DNA of 64,000 nt from Ampullaceana balthica. Taxonomy: Eukaryota; Mollusca; Gastropoda; Lymnaeidae. The stretch lies in the NCBI GenBank assembly GCA_944989445.1, contig CALYLW010001101.1:1-64000 (forward strand), written 5' to 3'. Position 1 is the stretch's first letter. Each line of letters opens with the position of its first letter. Position numbers and translations under genes: made by a program. This document shows, one piece after another, positions 1 to 12,798 of the stretch. The notes under the pieces are model-generated. The model worked only from the letters and a program-made list of their open reading frames with translations. It was not told the DNA's origin and made no database searches.

Positions 1-1073
1 ATGCATCTTTCTCTCTCTCTCTCTCTGTGTATACGTATATAAACTATAACTTCCAAACTCTTATTCGATTGCTTCATTTGGTATTTAAAAAGAAAAATAA
101 CACGCATTGTATTCGAAAAGTAAAATAGAAAGCAGTTATTTTAGTAAATTATATAAGAACACACAAAGCAGTAAAGCAATACATAAATGTAAGGCATTTT
201 TCAACAATTTAATTTTGTTAATCTTGACTTTTGTTTAAAAAAATGAAATTTCATTTAAATCGTATGTATTATGTTTTTTAAAATATTTTTACCAAAAAAA
301 TAAATCATAGACTATTTCGTGTTATCAATAACCACATTCATTCAAAGCACTCTTTCCTAGTACGAAACACATAGTTTACCAATTTCGACTTGATTTCTAT
401 GAATTAAAAAACAGAAGTCTTAGAAGTAAGCAAACTGAAAGCCATTCATGTTTACTTACTAGTGAAGTGGTTCATGTAGACATCTTCTTGTAAAGAAATA
501 CACGAGAGAAAGAAACTCACACACAACCGTCTTCCAACGGATGTCATTGTCTGATAACAACAACAACGCAAATTCGTTTCTTCCAAACTGACTAACTATC
601 ATGCAATCTTCCCTGATCATATTGTTTGACACTAGAAATGCTGAACACAAATAAGGAAAGCCAATATGATTCAGACACATTTTGTCCTCTTACGGCTTAA
701 ACCGGGACGTTGAATATTGAGACAGGAAGGAATACGGCTAAACCAAAACACGGCCTTCTATTCATAAGGGGGGGGGTGCTCACACACACACATTCTACGC
801 TATTGACATGATTATGTGTAGAAACTGATTTAAATAATGGAAGAACGGTAAGCCGTATGGTTGAAAGCTGAGAAAATCTTAGCGAAGAACCTCGCTATAA
901 ACACGTTCTCGTGTTTCGAATGATCTTACACTTTTTGGAAACTCTACAAGATGAAATATACATATTTTCAAAATTCCGTCTAGGGCCACACACCTGTATA
1001 TGTTCTTTAGTATTTCGAAGTATTACACTCCCTGCTTGAACGTGTTTCTTTTGCTATCATGAAACATCAATGT
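1..1073. other. AT-rich non-coding stretch
   Basis: No gene is supported here. It opens with a CT microsatellite (about 7-27), has a run of G at about 769-777 followed by a short CA run, and is otherwise unstructured AT-rich sequence. Confidence 0.6.
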
Positions 1074-2356
1074 TACCAGACATTGACGATTGCTACACCG
1101 AGACATTGACCATTGCTACCACCAAATGTTGACGATTGCTACTACTAAACATTGACCATTGCTACCACCAAACATTGACCATTGCTACCACCAAACATTG
1201 ACCATTGCTACCACCAAACATTGACCATTGCTACCACCAAACATTGACCATTGCTACCACCAAACATTGACCATTGCTACCACCAAACATTGACGATTGC
1301 TACTACCAAACATTGACCATTGCTACCACCAAACATTGACCATTGCTACCACCAAACATTGACCATTGCTACCACCAAACATTGACCATTGCTACCACCA
1401 AACATTGACCATTGCTAACACCAAACATTGACCATTGCTAACACCAAACATTGACCATTGCTACCATCAAACATTGATCATTGCTACCACCAACGACTGA
1501 CCATTGCTACCACCAAACATTGACCATTCCTAACACCAAACATTGATCATTGCTACCATCAAACATTGATCATTGCTACCACCAACGACTGACCATTGCT
1601 ACCACCAAACATTGACCATTCCTAACACCAAACATTGACCATTCCTAACACCAAACATTGACCATTGCTACCACCAAACATTGACCATTGCTAACACCAA
1701 ACATTGACCATTGCTAACACCAAACATTGACCATTGCTACCATCAAACATTGATCATTGCTACCACCAACGACTGACCATTGCTACCACCAAACATTGAC
1801 CATTCCTAACACCAAACATTGACCATTGCTACTACCAAACATTGACCATTGCTACCACCAAACATTGACCATTGCTACCACCAAACATTGACCATTGCTA
1901 CCACCAAACATTGACCATTGCTACTACTGAACATTGACCATTGCTACCACCAAACATTGACCATTCCTAACACCAAACATTGACCATTGCTACTACTGAA
2001 CATTGACCATTGCTACCACCAAACATTGACCATTGCTACCACCAAACATTGACCATTGCTACCACCAAACATTGACCATTGCTACCACCAAACATTGACC
2101 ATTGCTACCACCAAACATTGACCATTGCTACCACCAAACATTGACCATTGCTACTACTGAACATTGACCATTGCTACAACCAAACATTGACCATTGCTAC
2201 CACCAAACATTGACCATTGCTACCACCAAACATTGACTATTGCTACCACCAAACATTGACCATTGCTACCACCAAACATTGACCATTGCTACCACCAAAC
2301 ATTGACCATTGCTACCACCAAACATTGACCATTGCTAACACCAAACATTGACAATT
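1074..2356 (+). repeat. 23-bp minisatellite, about 55 copies
   Basis: Tandem array whose unit reads CATTGACCATTGCTACCACC plus three A. Variant units recur in register (gctaac for gctacc, cattcc for cattgc, and a CAACGACTGACC variant). The CAACGACTGACC variant returns together with the same neighbours at about 1490, 1590 and 1770, so blocks of several units have themselves been duplicated. There are no spacers, so this is not a CRISPR array. No ORF spans it. Confidence 0.95.
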
Positions 2357-2457
2357 TCTCTCCCAATACTCGAAACGTTCCATTCACCAAACTTGAATGA
2401 TGGCTTTAAACCAAATATCAAATTTGTCTTGTGTAGAACATCAATTGTGTTGATCAC

Positions 2458-3774
2458 CAGGGTTGTTAACAATACTAAAAAAAATTATTGGCAATACCAA
2501 TACCAATACTGTCTGTAAAATCTATTGGCAATACCAATACCAATACAATTTTAAAACCAGTATTGCAATACCAATACCAATATTTATTTATTATTGCCTT
2601 ACCAATACCAATATTTGGGTCATTCGACGAATAAAACGCAAATACGTAATTCATCGCTCTATATCACTTACATCGATAAACGATAACAACATTTTTGGCT
2701 AATTTAGACAATGTATTTTTAACCAAATTTTGTTCAATAGTTAACGCTTCATCAGTTTTCCTCAAAGCATTCAAAAGTCTTTGCCAACATATTAAATAAG
2801 TCAGCATACCTTAACGTCCTAAAGCAAGAAGATTTTTAATATGTATACTGTACACATATGGTGAATGAATTAATGGATGGATGGATGAATGAATGGATGA
2901 ATGAAGCAAATGACTGTCATAGAAAAGCAAATGATACATAAACGGTTAAACATACTATAGTAAATACAGTCAGACCGAGTCAGTGGATTGCAGTGGATAT
3001 TAACATCGGCAGATAATGCAGTTTTACCGTTATTAATAATTAAATTTTAGTTTAAAATTTAAATTCATGAGTTATATCTAAAATATGTCTACATTGGCAT
3101 TGGATGAAACAAAACATTAACTTGACTCACTTTCAAGCAAGAAATTCTGTAAAAGGAAATCGGAAAGAAAATATTGACCAAAGAAAAAAATGGCATCAAG
3201 ATCTTGAAAGTATTACCTATCAGTCCATAATATGCGCAATCATTGAAACGTTATGAACGAAATAGAACGACGCATTCATGCTACTAAAAATAATTCTGAT
3301 TACAACAAATTAAATATTATATAAATTTAAAAAACATATTTTTTTCTTTGTTTGGCCTTATTTTTGTTTGTAGGCCCTAGGCACAGTGCCTAAAGGGCCT
3401 AAGCCTTAATCGAGCCTTGGTAAGTCACTGGTCAATGCTCATTGCCAAAGATATCATTTATGATTTGATTTCTATTATCATTCATTTCATTGATCAGTCT
3501 CATTCAAAAAATTTTTTGGCAATGTCACTCGCAAGATGGCGACAGAAAAGAAAAATTTATTATATTCGGCTTTATTCACAACTAATGTTGTAGATAATTT
3601 ATTGAATATTGCTTTTAGTATTGGTGAAAAATCAATACCAATATCAAAAATAATTATTGGCAATACCAATACCAATATCAAATTTCAAGAAGTATTGCAA
3701 TATCGTCCCAATACTTAAAAAAGTATTGGCAATACTACCAATACCAATACAATATTGCAATATTAACAACCCTG
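2458..3774. mobile_element. Non-autonomous hAT-type element with perfect 8-bp TSD
   Basis: The ends are CAGGGTTGTTAA at the left and its inverted complement TTAACAACCCTG at the right. They are flanked by an identical 8-bp direct repeat TTGATCAC (2450-2457 and 3775-3782). Eight-bp duplications and CAGGG ends are hallmarks of the hAT superfamily. Inside each end there are several copies of a GGCAATACCAATACCAATA motif in both orientations, which look like subterminal transposase-binding repeats. The 1317-bp interior has no convincing transposase ORF, so it should depend on a transposase encoded elsewhere. Confidence 0.85.
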
Positions 3775-3782
3775 TTGATCAC

Positions 3783-4650
3783 CCAACATCAACATTTTCT
3801 AGCACCAAACATCAAATTAGCTTTTTATTGAATGCATAATAATTTCTCCGAACGTAATTTCCTGTTAGTTTTCTTTTTTTTTCTTTAACAACGTCAATTT
3901 AGAGCGGCGCAGTGTTACTGCTAGTGCCATCGAATGTGGAAAATACTCTCCCAAAACGCTTCCTAAGAAATTTGTTTTTATTAGAGCAACATTCTCATAT
4001 AAATACAGTAGTTTTGATTCTTGTTATAACACATCTTTAGCAAACATGTTCAATACTTGACAATCTTTACACCAGGAAACAGATTGTTGATCCAATAATT
4101 TCCTGTGAGATTTTAGAAAGATAAAATAAAAAATAAAAACAATTAAATAATTTCCTTGAAGGAAAAAACAATTTGCTATTTATAAACATGTCTTAAATAT
4201 AACCGTATCATGTCTCAGAAATGATTGATTATTCATTATGTGGGCTAAAAAACTATAAGCTTAAAGAATTCAAGTGCTCCTAGGTTTTCTAAAATTCTAC
4301 TTTTGGAAAATATCGCGCGCTCAATTTTAAATGAAAACAAAAAAATATGATTGCCTTCGAGAGTCAAAATACTAATATCGTAGTGGTTTATTTAAAAGAA
4401 TCGTGACTATTTATGTCATTTATGTATGCGCTGTTAATGATCGTATTTCAGCAACGCAAACATGACAGATAACGCTCACATCAATGATTATTGTCGTATG
4501 GCAACACGTTTCCGGTGGCTTTCAGATACCTGAAGAGAAATCGTTTATAATCCTCTTTGTTAGTTATTGAAGTACTGAAGGTGTTTCTTAGTTAGCAGAC
4601 CTTTACACTCCACACCCATATTCTGCACTGTCGTTTACACAAACAGGAAG
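3783..4650. other. AT-rich non-coding stretch
   Basis: Nothing recognisable between the two hAT elements. Confidence 0.5.
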
Positions 4651-4716
4651 TGTGAGGGCAGTGGCGTAGCTAGAACATTTGCCACCCGAGGCGGTCTCCA
4701 ATTTGCTGCCCTTTTA

Positions 4717-5618
4717 GGGGCCGGGGGCGTCTATAAATGACGTCACACACCTGCCAGGGGAGGGGGATGAGAGGGGAGTCACACATTTGGCGTCACATCA
4801 AAACGCGCAACTTTAAATTAAAGTTCCACATAAATATGATTACCGACACTATATTTAATGACGTTTTTCATGGCTTCACGCGTGTTACTTAATTAATATT
4901 AGAGTGTAGCCTTACACTAAAAATATATTTAAATGAAAAATAAAAAAACCCGTAAAAAACCAAGTTTTTCACTATAAATCCTTTATGTACGAGACGTAAC
5001 TAAAAGAATGTTCATTATAAAACGCAGCGCAAGACCATCCAGAAATACAAAATTGCAGTTGTGTCGTAAAACATGTTTAATATAATGCGCACCGATCAGG
5101 AATATGTTTATAAAAAGAGTTGTCAATAAAATACGCATCTTATTGCGCGACAGAAAGGTTGTTCAATATGATACGCACCGCGACGCTCTATCTCAAAAAA
5201 TAGCATGATACATAGAAATAAATAAAATAATCTTTAAAAATCAATAAATTAATTACGGTACATGCGACCGATCTGAAATTTTAATACCTTGTTTTTATTA
5301 TCGGTACGAAACTGCCTGCAAAATTTCAGCTCGCTAGCTTATGAGCAAGTGGGTTAAAAATCGATAAAAAGTTTTGGCGACAAGTAAGGGCGGGCGGCCG
5401 GGCGGCCGCAGACACCACGAGTTAATATAAAGGATTTAAAAAATGATTTGAAAAATTCTCATTTTTAAATAGAAAATACCGCTTTTATGGGGAGGGGGGG
5501 GAAGCTTTTTGACGTCATATTGAAGAAGGGGTCTAAGTTTTTGTGACGACGTGTGACGAGGGGGGGGGAGGGGTGAAAAATCAGCCAAAATCGCATGATG
5601 TCATTTATGGACAGCCCT
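4717..5618. mobile_element. PIF/Harbinger-like element copy A, nested in hAT, TSD TTA
   Basis: The ends contain TCTATAAATGACGTCAC (left) and ATGTCATTTATGGACAGCCC (right), matching the second copy at 10850-12443. A 3-bp direct repeat TTA flanks it (4714-4716 and 5619-5621). A 3-bp duplication fits PIF/Harbinger but I see no transposase, so the superfamily is tentative. Near each end a G-run beside TGACGTCA or GTGACGA is repeated. Its interior carries a copy of dispersed repeat family A. Confidence 0.7.
4944..5438 (+). repeat. Dispersed repeat family A, copy 1
   Basis: It begins with AACCCGTAAAAAACCAAG followed by TTTTTCACTATAAATCC, and ends with GTTAATATAAAGGATTT after a GGGCGGGCGGCC tract. 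The same start, internal motifs (TTAATTACGGTAC, CGACCGATCTGAAATTT, AATTTCAGCTCG) and end recur at about 34.4-35.1 kb, 52.6-53.1 kb and, partly, 62.5 kb. There is no ORF. The class is unknown. Confidence 0.75.
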
Positions 5619-5954
5619 TTAAATGAATCATTTAACGGTTTTTATAAATTAATAAACATGAATAAATAATTGTAATTGAAAGGAAGTGAAGGTGGTGAAC
5701 ATTATTACCATTGCATGCCCCATTTATGTAAGCAGTAATAAAAGAGGCCGCATAAGATGATATATTCTATTAGTACACATTTATACAAATACAAGATACT
5801 TTTTAAAGGCCAAAAGAATGTTATTGAGGTTGCAAGTCCCCATTAAAAAAATGAGACAAAACATATCCCAAATTCACACCCAAAAAACATTACCAATTAA
5901 TTTGCTTTTATTTATAAATATATGATTTTTTTATAAACGAAGAAATTTTATACA

Positions 5955-6917
5955 TTAGTATGCAAACATATTTATTTTATACATTTTATTACTAACTTGC
6001 ATAATAGAAAAATCGTGTATTATGCCATCAAAATTTAATTTTTTTGTAATATCTTGTTCTATGGACAATATTGCAAGACTTTGTTGTCTTAAATCGCACA
6101 TTGTGGAACGAAGATATTTTTTTATCAAATTCAGTTTGGAGAATCTCGTTTCACAACTATATACACTTATAGCAATTTTTGAAAAAAGTATTAGCAAAAT
6201 TATGTTGGGTACAGCATTGTCCAATCTATACTGTTGAGTATATTTTAATAGATCAAGGGCGCCTTTCCCCCCTTTTTCTAACATAATGCCTCTTCTTGTA
6301 TTGTAGGTACAGCCAGGGCTGGTCATAGGCCACTGCAACTTATGCGGCCGCACTGGGCCGTGCGCTTTCATAGGCCCCACCTATCTTAATTTTCACATCC
6401 TTATCCCTACCCAAACTGGGCCCCGCGAAATCGCATTCGCAAGCTTAGCCGCATAGAACCCCGCAATTGCTAAGACCGGTCCTGTGTACAGCCATAAAAA
6501 CCTGTATCCTTTTTCTTTCATATTGAACTGTTCTTTATCAATGTCAGTAAAGAAATTTATTTGATGTTCAAATTCTTCATCTAGTATAGGTTACATGGTA
6601 TTATACACGAATCTTTTCTTGCTAGGGCATGCAACTCATCAGCGCGTTCTTTTATTTTCTTTTATAATTCCATCCATGAATAAAAACATTTCTCGTTGTA
6701 CTTCTTGCTCTAAAGGTACAATCACGTCTTTCTCACTCATACTTTTGCTCCTTCTAACTCGGCGTTCAATTGATATCTCCAACTCTCTATAACAGCGTTC
6801 TGTATTAGCACATCTCTTTGTTCCATGGAATGGGTTTGCATTAAAAGACGGGTTCCCAACAATTGAGATAACATAGAAAAGAAAAAGATTGCATTGAACT
6901 GGGTAAAATTCCAGCAT
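5955..6917 (-). pseudogene. hAT transposase remnant (C-terminal dimerisation domain)
   Basis: Two minus-strand open segments belong to one broken transposase. The upstream segment (6917-6639) has a basic KENKR-type stretch followed by the missing link. The downstream segment (about 6313-5955) reads SCETRFSKLNLIKKYLRS then LRQQSLAILSIEQDI and FDGIIHDFS, the hAT C-terminal dimerisation domain as seen in ZMYM1-like transposases. The first about 22 residues of the downstream open frame come from the inserted 171-bp MITE and are not transposase. The catalytic Asp residues and the BED or zinc-finger N-terminus are not identifiable. The gene is broken by the insertion and by frame loss. Confidence 0.75.
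6314..6484. mobile_element. 171-bp hAT MITE inside the hAT transposase gene
   Basis: The ends CAGGGCTGGTCATA and TAAGACCGGTCCTG are inverted repeats with two mismatches. They are flanked by 8-bp near-identical repeats GGTACAGC (6306-6313) and TGTACAGC (6485-6492). Size, CAGG ends and an 8-bp duplication indicate a hAT MITE. Confidence 0.75.
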
Positions 6918-7741
6918 CTGATCTCGTTTTACTAGTTACTTCATCAGATGTCAATTTTTCCAAGATGCTTGAAATTTTAAAGTATGTCTTTTTCAAAATT
7001 ATTTATGCTATTGTGGTGTTTATTAACGGATAAATTTGAATATTTTCATGTTCTTGCCATAAATCTAAATATTTTTCGATAAAATAGACGAATTCAAATT
7101 ATTTAGACATTACTTTAATTGGATAGGATAACACTTTTGACGATAACCGTATTTTATTGTAAAACACAAATTATTTGTGCTACTTTTATGCAATAACTAA
7201 CAAAAAAATATTTGTAGTAAGTTACCTTACAATAATTTTCTGAAAACTGAAAGAGTAATATAAATTACTACTTGCAAGTTAAACATAATATTTGAACCAC
7301 CATGCCATGTCGGTACTTGTTAGCGCATCATTCTGCACATGTCGAAATTCCACGCAAAAACTGTTGTGGCGATAATAATAGCACATATTATTCGGCTCAC
7401 TGGTGAATTTTTTTTTGTGTGTGCAGTTTTCTTATAAAAGCGACATCTGTGACATATGCCGCTTAATTTTCCAAACAAATCGATACCTTTTTTGAGCGAT
7501 TTAAAATTTTGAATGGTTTAGCGTTAGTGTGTAATCAACCACTGTGTAATCAAACAAATGTTGCGCGAATCCGTTAATTAAGACTCGAAATTAAAAATAT
7601 TTGTTTCACCTTCAAAACAAAAAGTGTTATTGTCGGAAATGGCTTTACTTTTCAAATGCCCAAAAATGTCGCCCTCTAAATGTGTGCCACCCTGGGCGGA
7701 CTGACCCCCACCGCCCCCTCAGCTACGCCACTGTGTGAGGG

Positions 7742-9302
7742 ATCCAAGTTATGACGTTGTGTGTACACAAGTTGTCTGAATATTACCAGACATTACATTC
7801 TCCTAATAGAAAGTTATTTTAGGAGGGGGGAGGTTTGTCGTCAGAAGAACTGCACGTGTGACATATAACGGTCTCGAAACTCAAGTTCCTAGTGCACACG
7901 TCGGATGTATTACAACAATTACATATGCCCGTTTTGATAATATTGTTTGTACGTTTGACTGGAGTGTCTGTGATTATTTAAGCATTATTAGGCTGCCGAT
8001 GTTTTGTCATGTAGACTCACATTGGCTATAAAATGTGTGGAGAAAGACCAATAGAGTGGGAAGTTGCACAGATCATGGAGGTGTGTGTTTACATGTCTTA
8101 GTTCTATTACATTTTTATTGGTGTCCAAATCGGTAGGAATATCTGGGAGATTGCGGAGTGCAAACAAAAAAAAACTAACTCATTAATTGGCTAATAAATA
8201 AAACTGTACACAATTATTGAATGTGATTACATAAAGACAAATAAATGGAAAATTACATAGGGTATTTTATTTTTAAAAAGCAGCGCAAAAAAGTTTCAAT
8301 GATGTTTTTGACTAAATACCATCCTCGACATTTTAAAGGAAGATGTTTAAACAAATTAATTAAGAACCAATAGTGATATTTAAAAAGATTGTAAATTCCT
8401 AAGATAACGATTTATTTTTTCTAAGTCTCTGTAAGAAAGAAAGAAATTTTCACTACAAACGGAACTTAAACTTAAAGAACGCCTTCTGAAGTACATCTTT
8501 TGATCACACTTTAATGGTAAGAAAATTGAAGTGTATTATCTTCGTGGAAAATATTTAGTCTTTAAAACAGATAATGAGCTGTTTTCGCTAAAACGTGTCA
8601 TTTAAAAAAATAAAATACAACAATTTACTGTAGTGGATGACACTCCTGCTTTGCAGCTATGTTTAAATCTTTTGGAGTCGACAGAGTTTAAATGACTTAT
8701 ATTTAATGTTCAATATCTTAACAGATGTTCAATTAATGAATCCAGAATCGCCACACTAATAGAACAGAAGAAGCTTGTTCCGAAAACAATGAAGTAGAAA
8801 GCAATTTTTTTTGTTGAAAAGCGGATTTGGTCTGTCCTCAGTCCAAATCAGAAAGCATTAAAACGGGATTTGAACATGATTTAACCTGAAAGTGAGAATG
8901 GCGTAGTCCAAGCAACCAATGACACTGACTGTGTAGAGTATAGAGTATAGAGCAAGAATCCTAGGTAAATGTAAAAAGTCTTATATCCTAAATTTTTAAA
9001 GTTTGATAGACATTATCTTGTTTTTATACTTTGACATATAATAGTATTCAAATCCGACACTTTACATAACAGTATACAGAAAATTTTATATTATTTAAAT
9101 TCTAACAATGACACCAGACCCTGTCAACATTACATTTAGTGTTTTATTTAAATGTAAGTATTATACTGAGAATATAGGAGTCTATTAAGAGTAAGAGCTA
9201 ACAACTGCAATGGAAATTAAATGGCAGAATCTAGTAGAATTAAGGATTAAAACGAGGAGATTGCATTCGGATTAGAGGCATTATATACATATAAATATAA
9301 AC
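7742..9302. other. AT-rich non-coding stretch
   Basis: No gene, array or transposon end seen apart from a short GTAGAGTATAGAGTATAGAG direct repeat near 8935-8952. Confidence 0.5.
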
Positions 9303-9303
9303 A

Positions 9304-10368
9304 CACTGGTACCTCTAGATACCGATTCTTCAAGATACAAAAGATCCAAGCTAGGAAAGGCCACTGGAAGAATTTTTTGTTCCAGGATATGAAATAAATC
9401 AAAGATACAAAAAACGCACGCTGACAACACTGGAAATAGAGGGTGACTCGTCAAAACGGCCCCGGACAAAACGGCCCCGACATAGCGGCCCCGGTCAAAA
9501 TGCCAACAGGCAAATTGTTATCATTTTTTAACAAAAAACTTTACATTTTTTAAAGCTTTTGTAGACCTGTTCCCCCTTACAACAAGTGTTAATATTGTAA
9601 AATTATATCTTGTGATGTTATTACATTGTTTCTTGTTAAAAAACAACTGTGATTCGTACCATTTCGCTTAAGTAAAGGCTATTAAATTCACTCTTGTGAT
9701 GTCATTATTATTTGTTTCTTGTGAGCTAAACCCGACACTGAGTAGGTGAGTAAAAATACGAATACAATATTTGATTGTGCATTTTACTATTAGTTCATCT
9801 ATTAGCCAAGGGCCGTGTTGTCAAGGGCCGTTTTGTCGGTGAACCGAAATAAGGTGACGTCATTCAACGGGCCACCAAAAGTTCTGCTCTCCAAAGGGTC
9901 AATTCCAGCTCTATTGCTGTGTGTTCGTGCGTGTCATGCATGCTTTATTGACTGTGTAGTTGTGTAGTTCGTTTGCTGTTGATGTCATAAATTCATGAAT
10001 ATTTTCGTGAAATCTTTAGAAAAGCACATTGTCATGGCCATGGTTTCAAAGAAATTAATAATTAATCACCCAACTCGCAAAGTAAAAGTTTACATTTTTT
10101 ATACATATTACTTTTCATTTATTTTATTCAGATTTCATTGATTTATTATCATTTATTTACTTGTTTAATACGTGCACTTTTAATGATTGAAGAATCTTAC
10201 TTTGTTTTTGTATAGTTTGACATGATATTTTCCATTTTTTAGTGTGGTTTCTGTGTGGCTTGGAACAGATTAGGTATTTTACATGTAAATCTTTTCCCGA
10301 GATACGAAAGATCCAAGATACAAAAGCCAAAAAGGAAATGTTTAATTTCATATCTCGAGGTACCATTG
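9304..10368. mobile_element. Possible Tc1/mariner (Tigger-like) non-autonomous element
   Basis: The left end CACTGGTACCTCTAGATAC and the inverse of the right end CAATGGTACCTCGAGATAT match at 16 of 19 positions. Both arms continue with degenerate gatacaaaagatcc-like sequence. The CAnTGGTACCTCGA start resembles Tigger/mariner ends, and a TA follows the right end, but the expected TA is not preserved at the left. It is interrupted by the element at 9442-9845. Confidence 0.4.
9442..9845. mobile_element. MITE with GGT...CAAAACGGCC ends and 9-bp TSD
   Basis: Left end GGTGACTCGTCAAAACGGCC; inverse of right end GGTTCACCGACAAAACGGCC. The CAAAACGGCCCC motif is repeated two or three times just inside each end. 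Imperfect 9-bp flanking repeats GAAATAGAG and GAAATAAGG (7 of 9) suggest a 9-bp target duplication, as in Mutator-like elements. The ends resemble those of the MITE at 33666-33895. Confidence 0.6.
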
Positions 10369-10563
10369 TAACTGTATTATGTATGTTTGATCATAGCAAA
10401 GTGCTTTAGAAAACAGTTTTAACAAGCTAGTAGTCGGCACTTTAGTTAACTTTGAAAAGCAGATCGTGGTTGTTAAATTTTTCAACAACAACCGGAGCAT
10501 ATTAATAAACACACGTACAAAGCCGTCGCATCCCATTTGCCACCAGGCTAATCTATGTTCGAT

Positions 10564-10743
10564 CAGGGCCGGCTTTAGGCATAGGCAAAATAGGCAGCCG
10601 CCTAGGGCCTCCGATTAGTCTCATCATTAGTAGGGGCCTCGCACAAGAATCTTTACATATTTGTGTTTCTATATTCTTCTATTACATTTAGGGCCACCAA
10701 ATTTACTTCGCCTAGGGCCTCCAATGCCCTTAATCAGGCCCTG
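10564..10743. mobile_element. 180-bp hAT MITE
   Basis: The ends CAGGGCCGGCTTTAGGC and CTTAATCAGGCCCTG form an inverted repeat. A second inner repeat CGCCTAGGGCCTCC occurs near each end. The flanks carry the 7-bp direct repeat GTTCGAT (10557-10563 and 10744-10750). Confidence 0.7.
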
Positions 10744-10849
10744 GTTCGATATACCGAGGGAGAGAGCGAGGCTAATAAATATTAAGTCGATGTGTCTGAA
10801 ATGAATTACCAATGGGCCACCGATTCTTTGTGGGAGGGTGCTGTTTATA

Positions 10850-12443
10850 GGGGCCGTCTATAAATGACGTCACGCACCTAAGGGGGGAGGGGGTCACACT
10901 TTTGTGACGATGCTTGACGAGGGGGAGGGAGGGGGGGTTGAAGAAATGTGACGTCACATCAAAAGGGTAACTTTAAATAAAACTTCCACTGATATATTTG
11001 GTCGCTTACAATTTATTTAATGACTTTTAAATTTTTTTATTTTTTTTAAATTAAATGTTTATTTTATTTAAAACATCAGTACTTCTCAATGTGCCAGTCG
11101 GTAGGCCATCAGACGCTGGTTTGCGTAAGCTATCAAAACACAAAAATTAAATCTAATTATAATCCTTAAGTTTGAGAACCCACACGATAACGTATAAAAG
11201 CATTTGTGATGTAACTGCAGCTCCATTTGGTTCTCTCACGGCAGGTCCCCCCCCCCGAAATGCTACTGGTGAGTTTTACAAGCATGACAAGTGTCTAAAA
11301 ATGATCTGAATACGATTATGTGTAGATATTTTAAGTAAAAACGAAACGACACGGGATATCCTTTTTCTTTAAAAGGGGTGGTGGTGGGGGTGGGAGGGAA
11401 TCTATTTGATAGAATTATAAACGTTTTAAGTTTGATATAATTGTTCGATTGGTTTTTAGTCAAACGCCCCTGGCCATTCTAGGTATAATGATAAATGAGC
11501 CCATTGAAAATTAGTCAAGTATTCATTAACTTTATTGAATGCATCAAATTCTTGACATCGCAATTCGAGAGGAGCACAAAACAACTTTTTTTCTTAGCTC
11601 AGTTTTTAAGGCATTAATTTTAAATATCACAGAAAGGATACTTGATACAGTCAAGTCATGTGGATTAAGATTATTGCCACTCGTGTCAATATAAATGAAA
11701 GTAGGGTGGATTTAGGTGTATTCGTGTAGTACGTAGGTAAGAAATCTACATAGTTGCCAAATTTTAAAAAATGCATTTTCTGGAAGGAACCGGTTCAATA
11801 ATGGGCATATGTTCCAAGCGTACACGTACACATGACGTATTTTAATATATCTAGTGGATTGTAGTGGATGTTATATGTCCCAAATGAGTCTGCATTACCC
11901 CCAAGAATTCCCTTTTGACCCCAGATGAGGTTATTTACACCAGCTTGCCGACCTCTTTCTTACGGGATGCCCGTCAGTAAATTGAGGGATTTTTAAAAAA
12001 TACATTTTAAAAATATTATTGTTTAATAATTTTTTTTGCTACACAAAGACGTTAACCGTGATGATTAATAGTCAATGTTTAATTTGTATGTATTAAATTA
12101 AAATATAATCTAAGGATGTTAACACAGTTCGTTTTCTGAAGGCCGGTTAAAAGTTTTTTTTAAAATATGCTTCACGCGGGTTACGATATATAATGTAGAC
12201 CTTTACTAAATGAATAATAAATACTTAAATGACAATAAAAGTGATTTGAAACATACTTATTGTCAAATAGAAAATTAGTTTGTATTTGGTTTTTTTTCTT
12301 AAAATTTTTTTTTAGGGGGGGGGAAGCTTTGTGACGTACTTTTAGAGGGGGGTCTAACTTTTTTGTGACGACGCGTGACGAGGGGGGGGGGAGGGGGTAA
12401 AAAATCGGTCAAAAATCGCGTGACGTCATTTATGGACGGCCCC
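10850..12443. mobile_element. PIF/Harbinger-like element copy B, TSD ATA
   Basis: Terminal inverted repeats GGGGCCGTCTATAAATGACG and CGTCATTTATGGACGGCCCC differ at one position. ATA flanks both sides (10847-10849 and 12444-12446). Short segments inside each end align with copy A. The centre (roughly 11030-12160) is about 1.1 kb of unrelated AT-rich sequence, probably a later insertion at a different point from the family A insertion in copy A. No transposase seen. Confidence 0.75.
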
Positions 12444-12798
12444 ATATTACAGTTCAACACTTAACACAAATAGTAATAATAGCACACAAATACAAAAACG
12501 TAATATCATGTTGCGGTACTTTTATTTACGGACAGATTAATTATAAGTAACACGTGAAAAATTGGGAAAAGAGTTATACAAAATTACAACAGTAGAGATG
12601 AGGGATTGCTTAGATTTTGATTAACGTCATGCAGATTTAAATGTGTTTGGGTGGTGAAAGAAACACCATTTAGTTCATCATTGACTGCTATTGTTTGTTG
12701 TCGTTTTCGATTTACATGAAAGATAAATTTTTAAATTTATGAAACAACCTGACAAATAGATATATTTTAAAAAATGACTCAGCGTTACCAAATGGGCA

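Larger units (their letters stand above)
4659..7733. mobile_element. hAT transposon, 3.1 kb, with nested insertions
   Basis: Terminal inverted repeats CAGTGGCGTAGCT (left) and AGCTACGCCACTG (right) are bordered by a perfect 8-bp direct repeat TGTGAGGG (4651-4658 and 7734-7741). The minus strand holds remnants of a hAT transposase of the zinc-finger MYM-type-1-like group. The element was invaded at least twice: a 902-bp TTA-flanked element near its left end and a 171-bp hAT MITE inside the transposase gene. Part of the transposase N-terminus is missing, so this copy is inactive. Confidence 0.9.

Noticed and set aside
1074..2356. CRISPR-like direct repeats
   Set aside because: Units are contiguous with no spacers, and the context is a eukaryotic genome; the same applies to the arrays at 13.6, 31.6, 43.2 and 55 kb.
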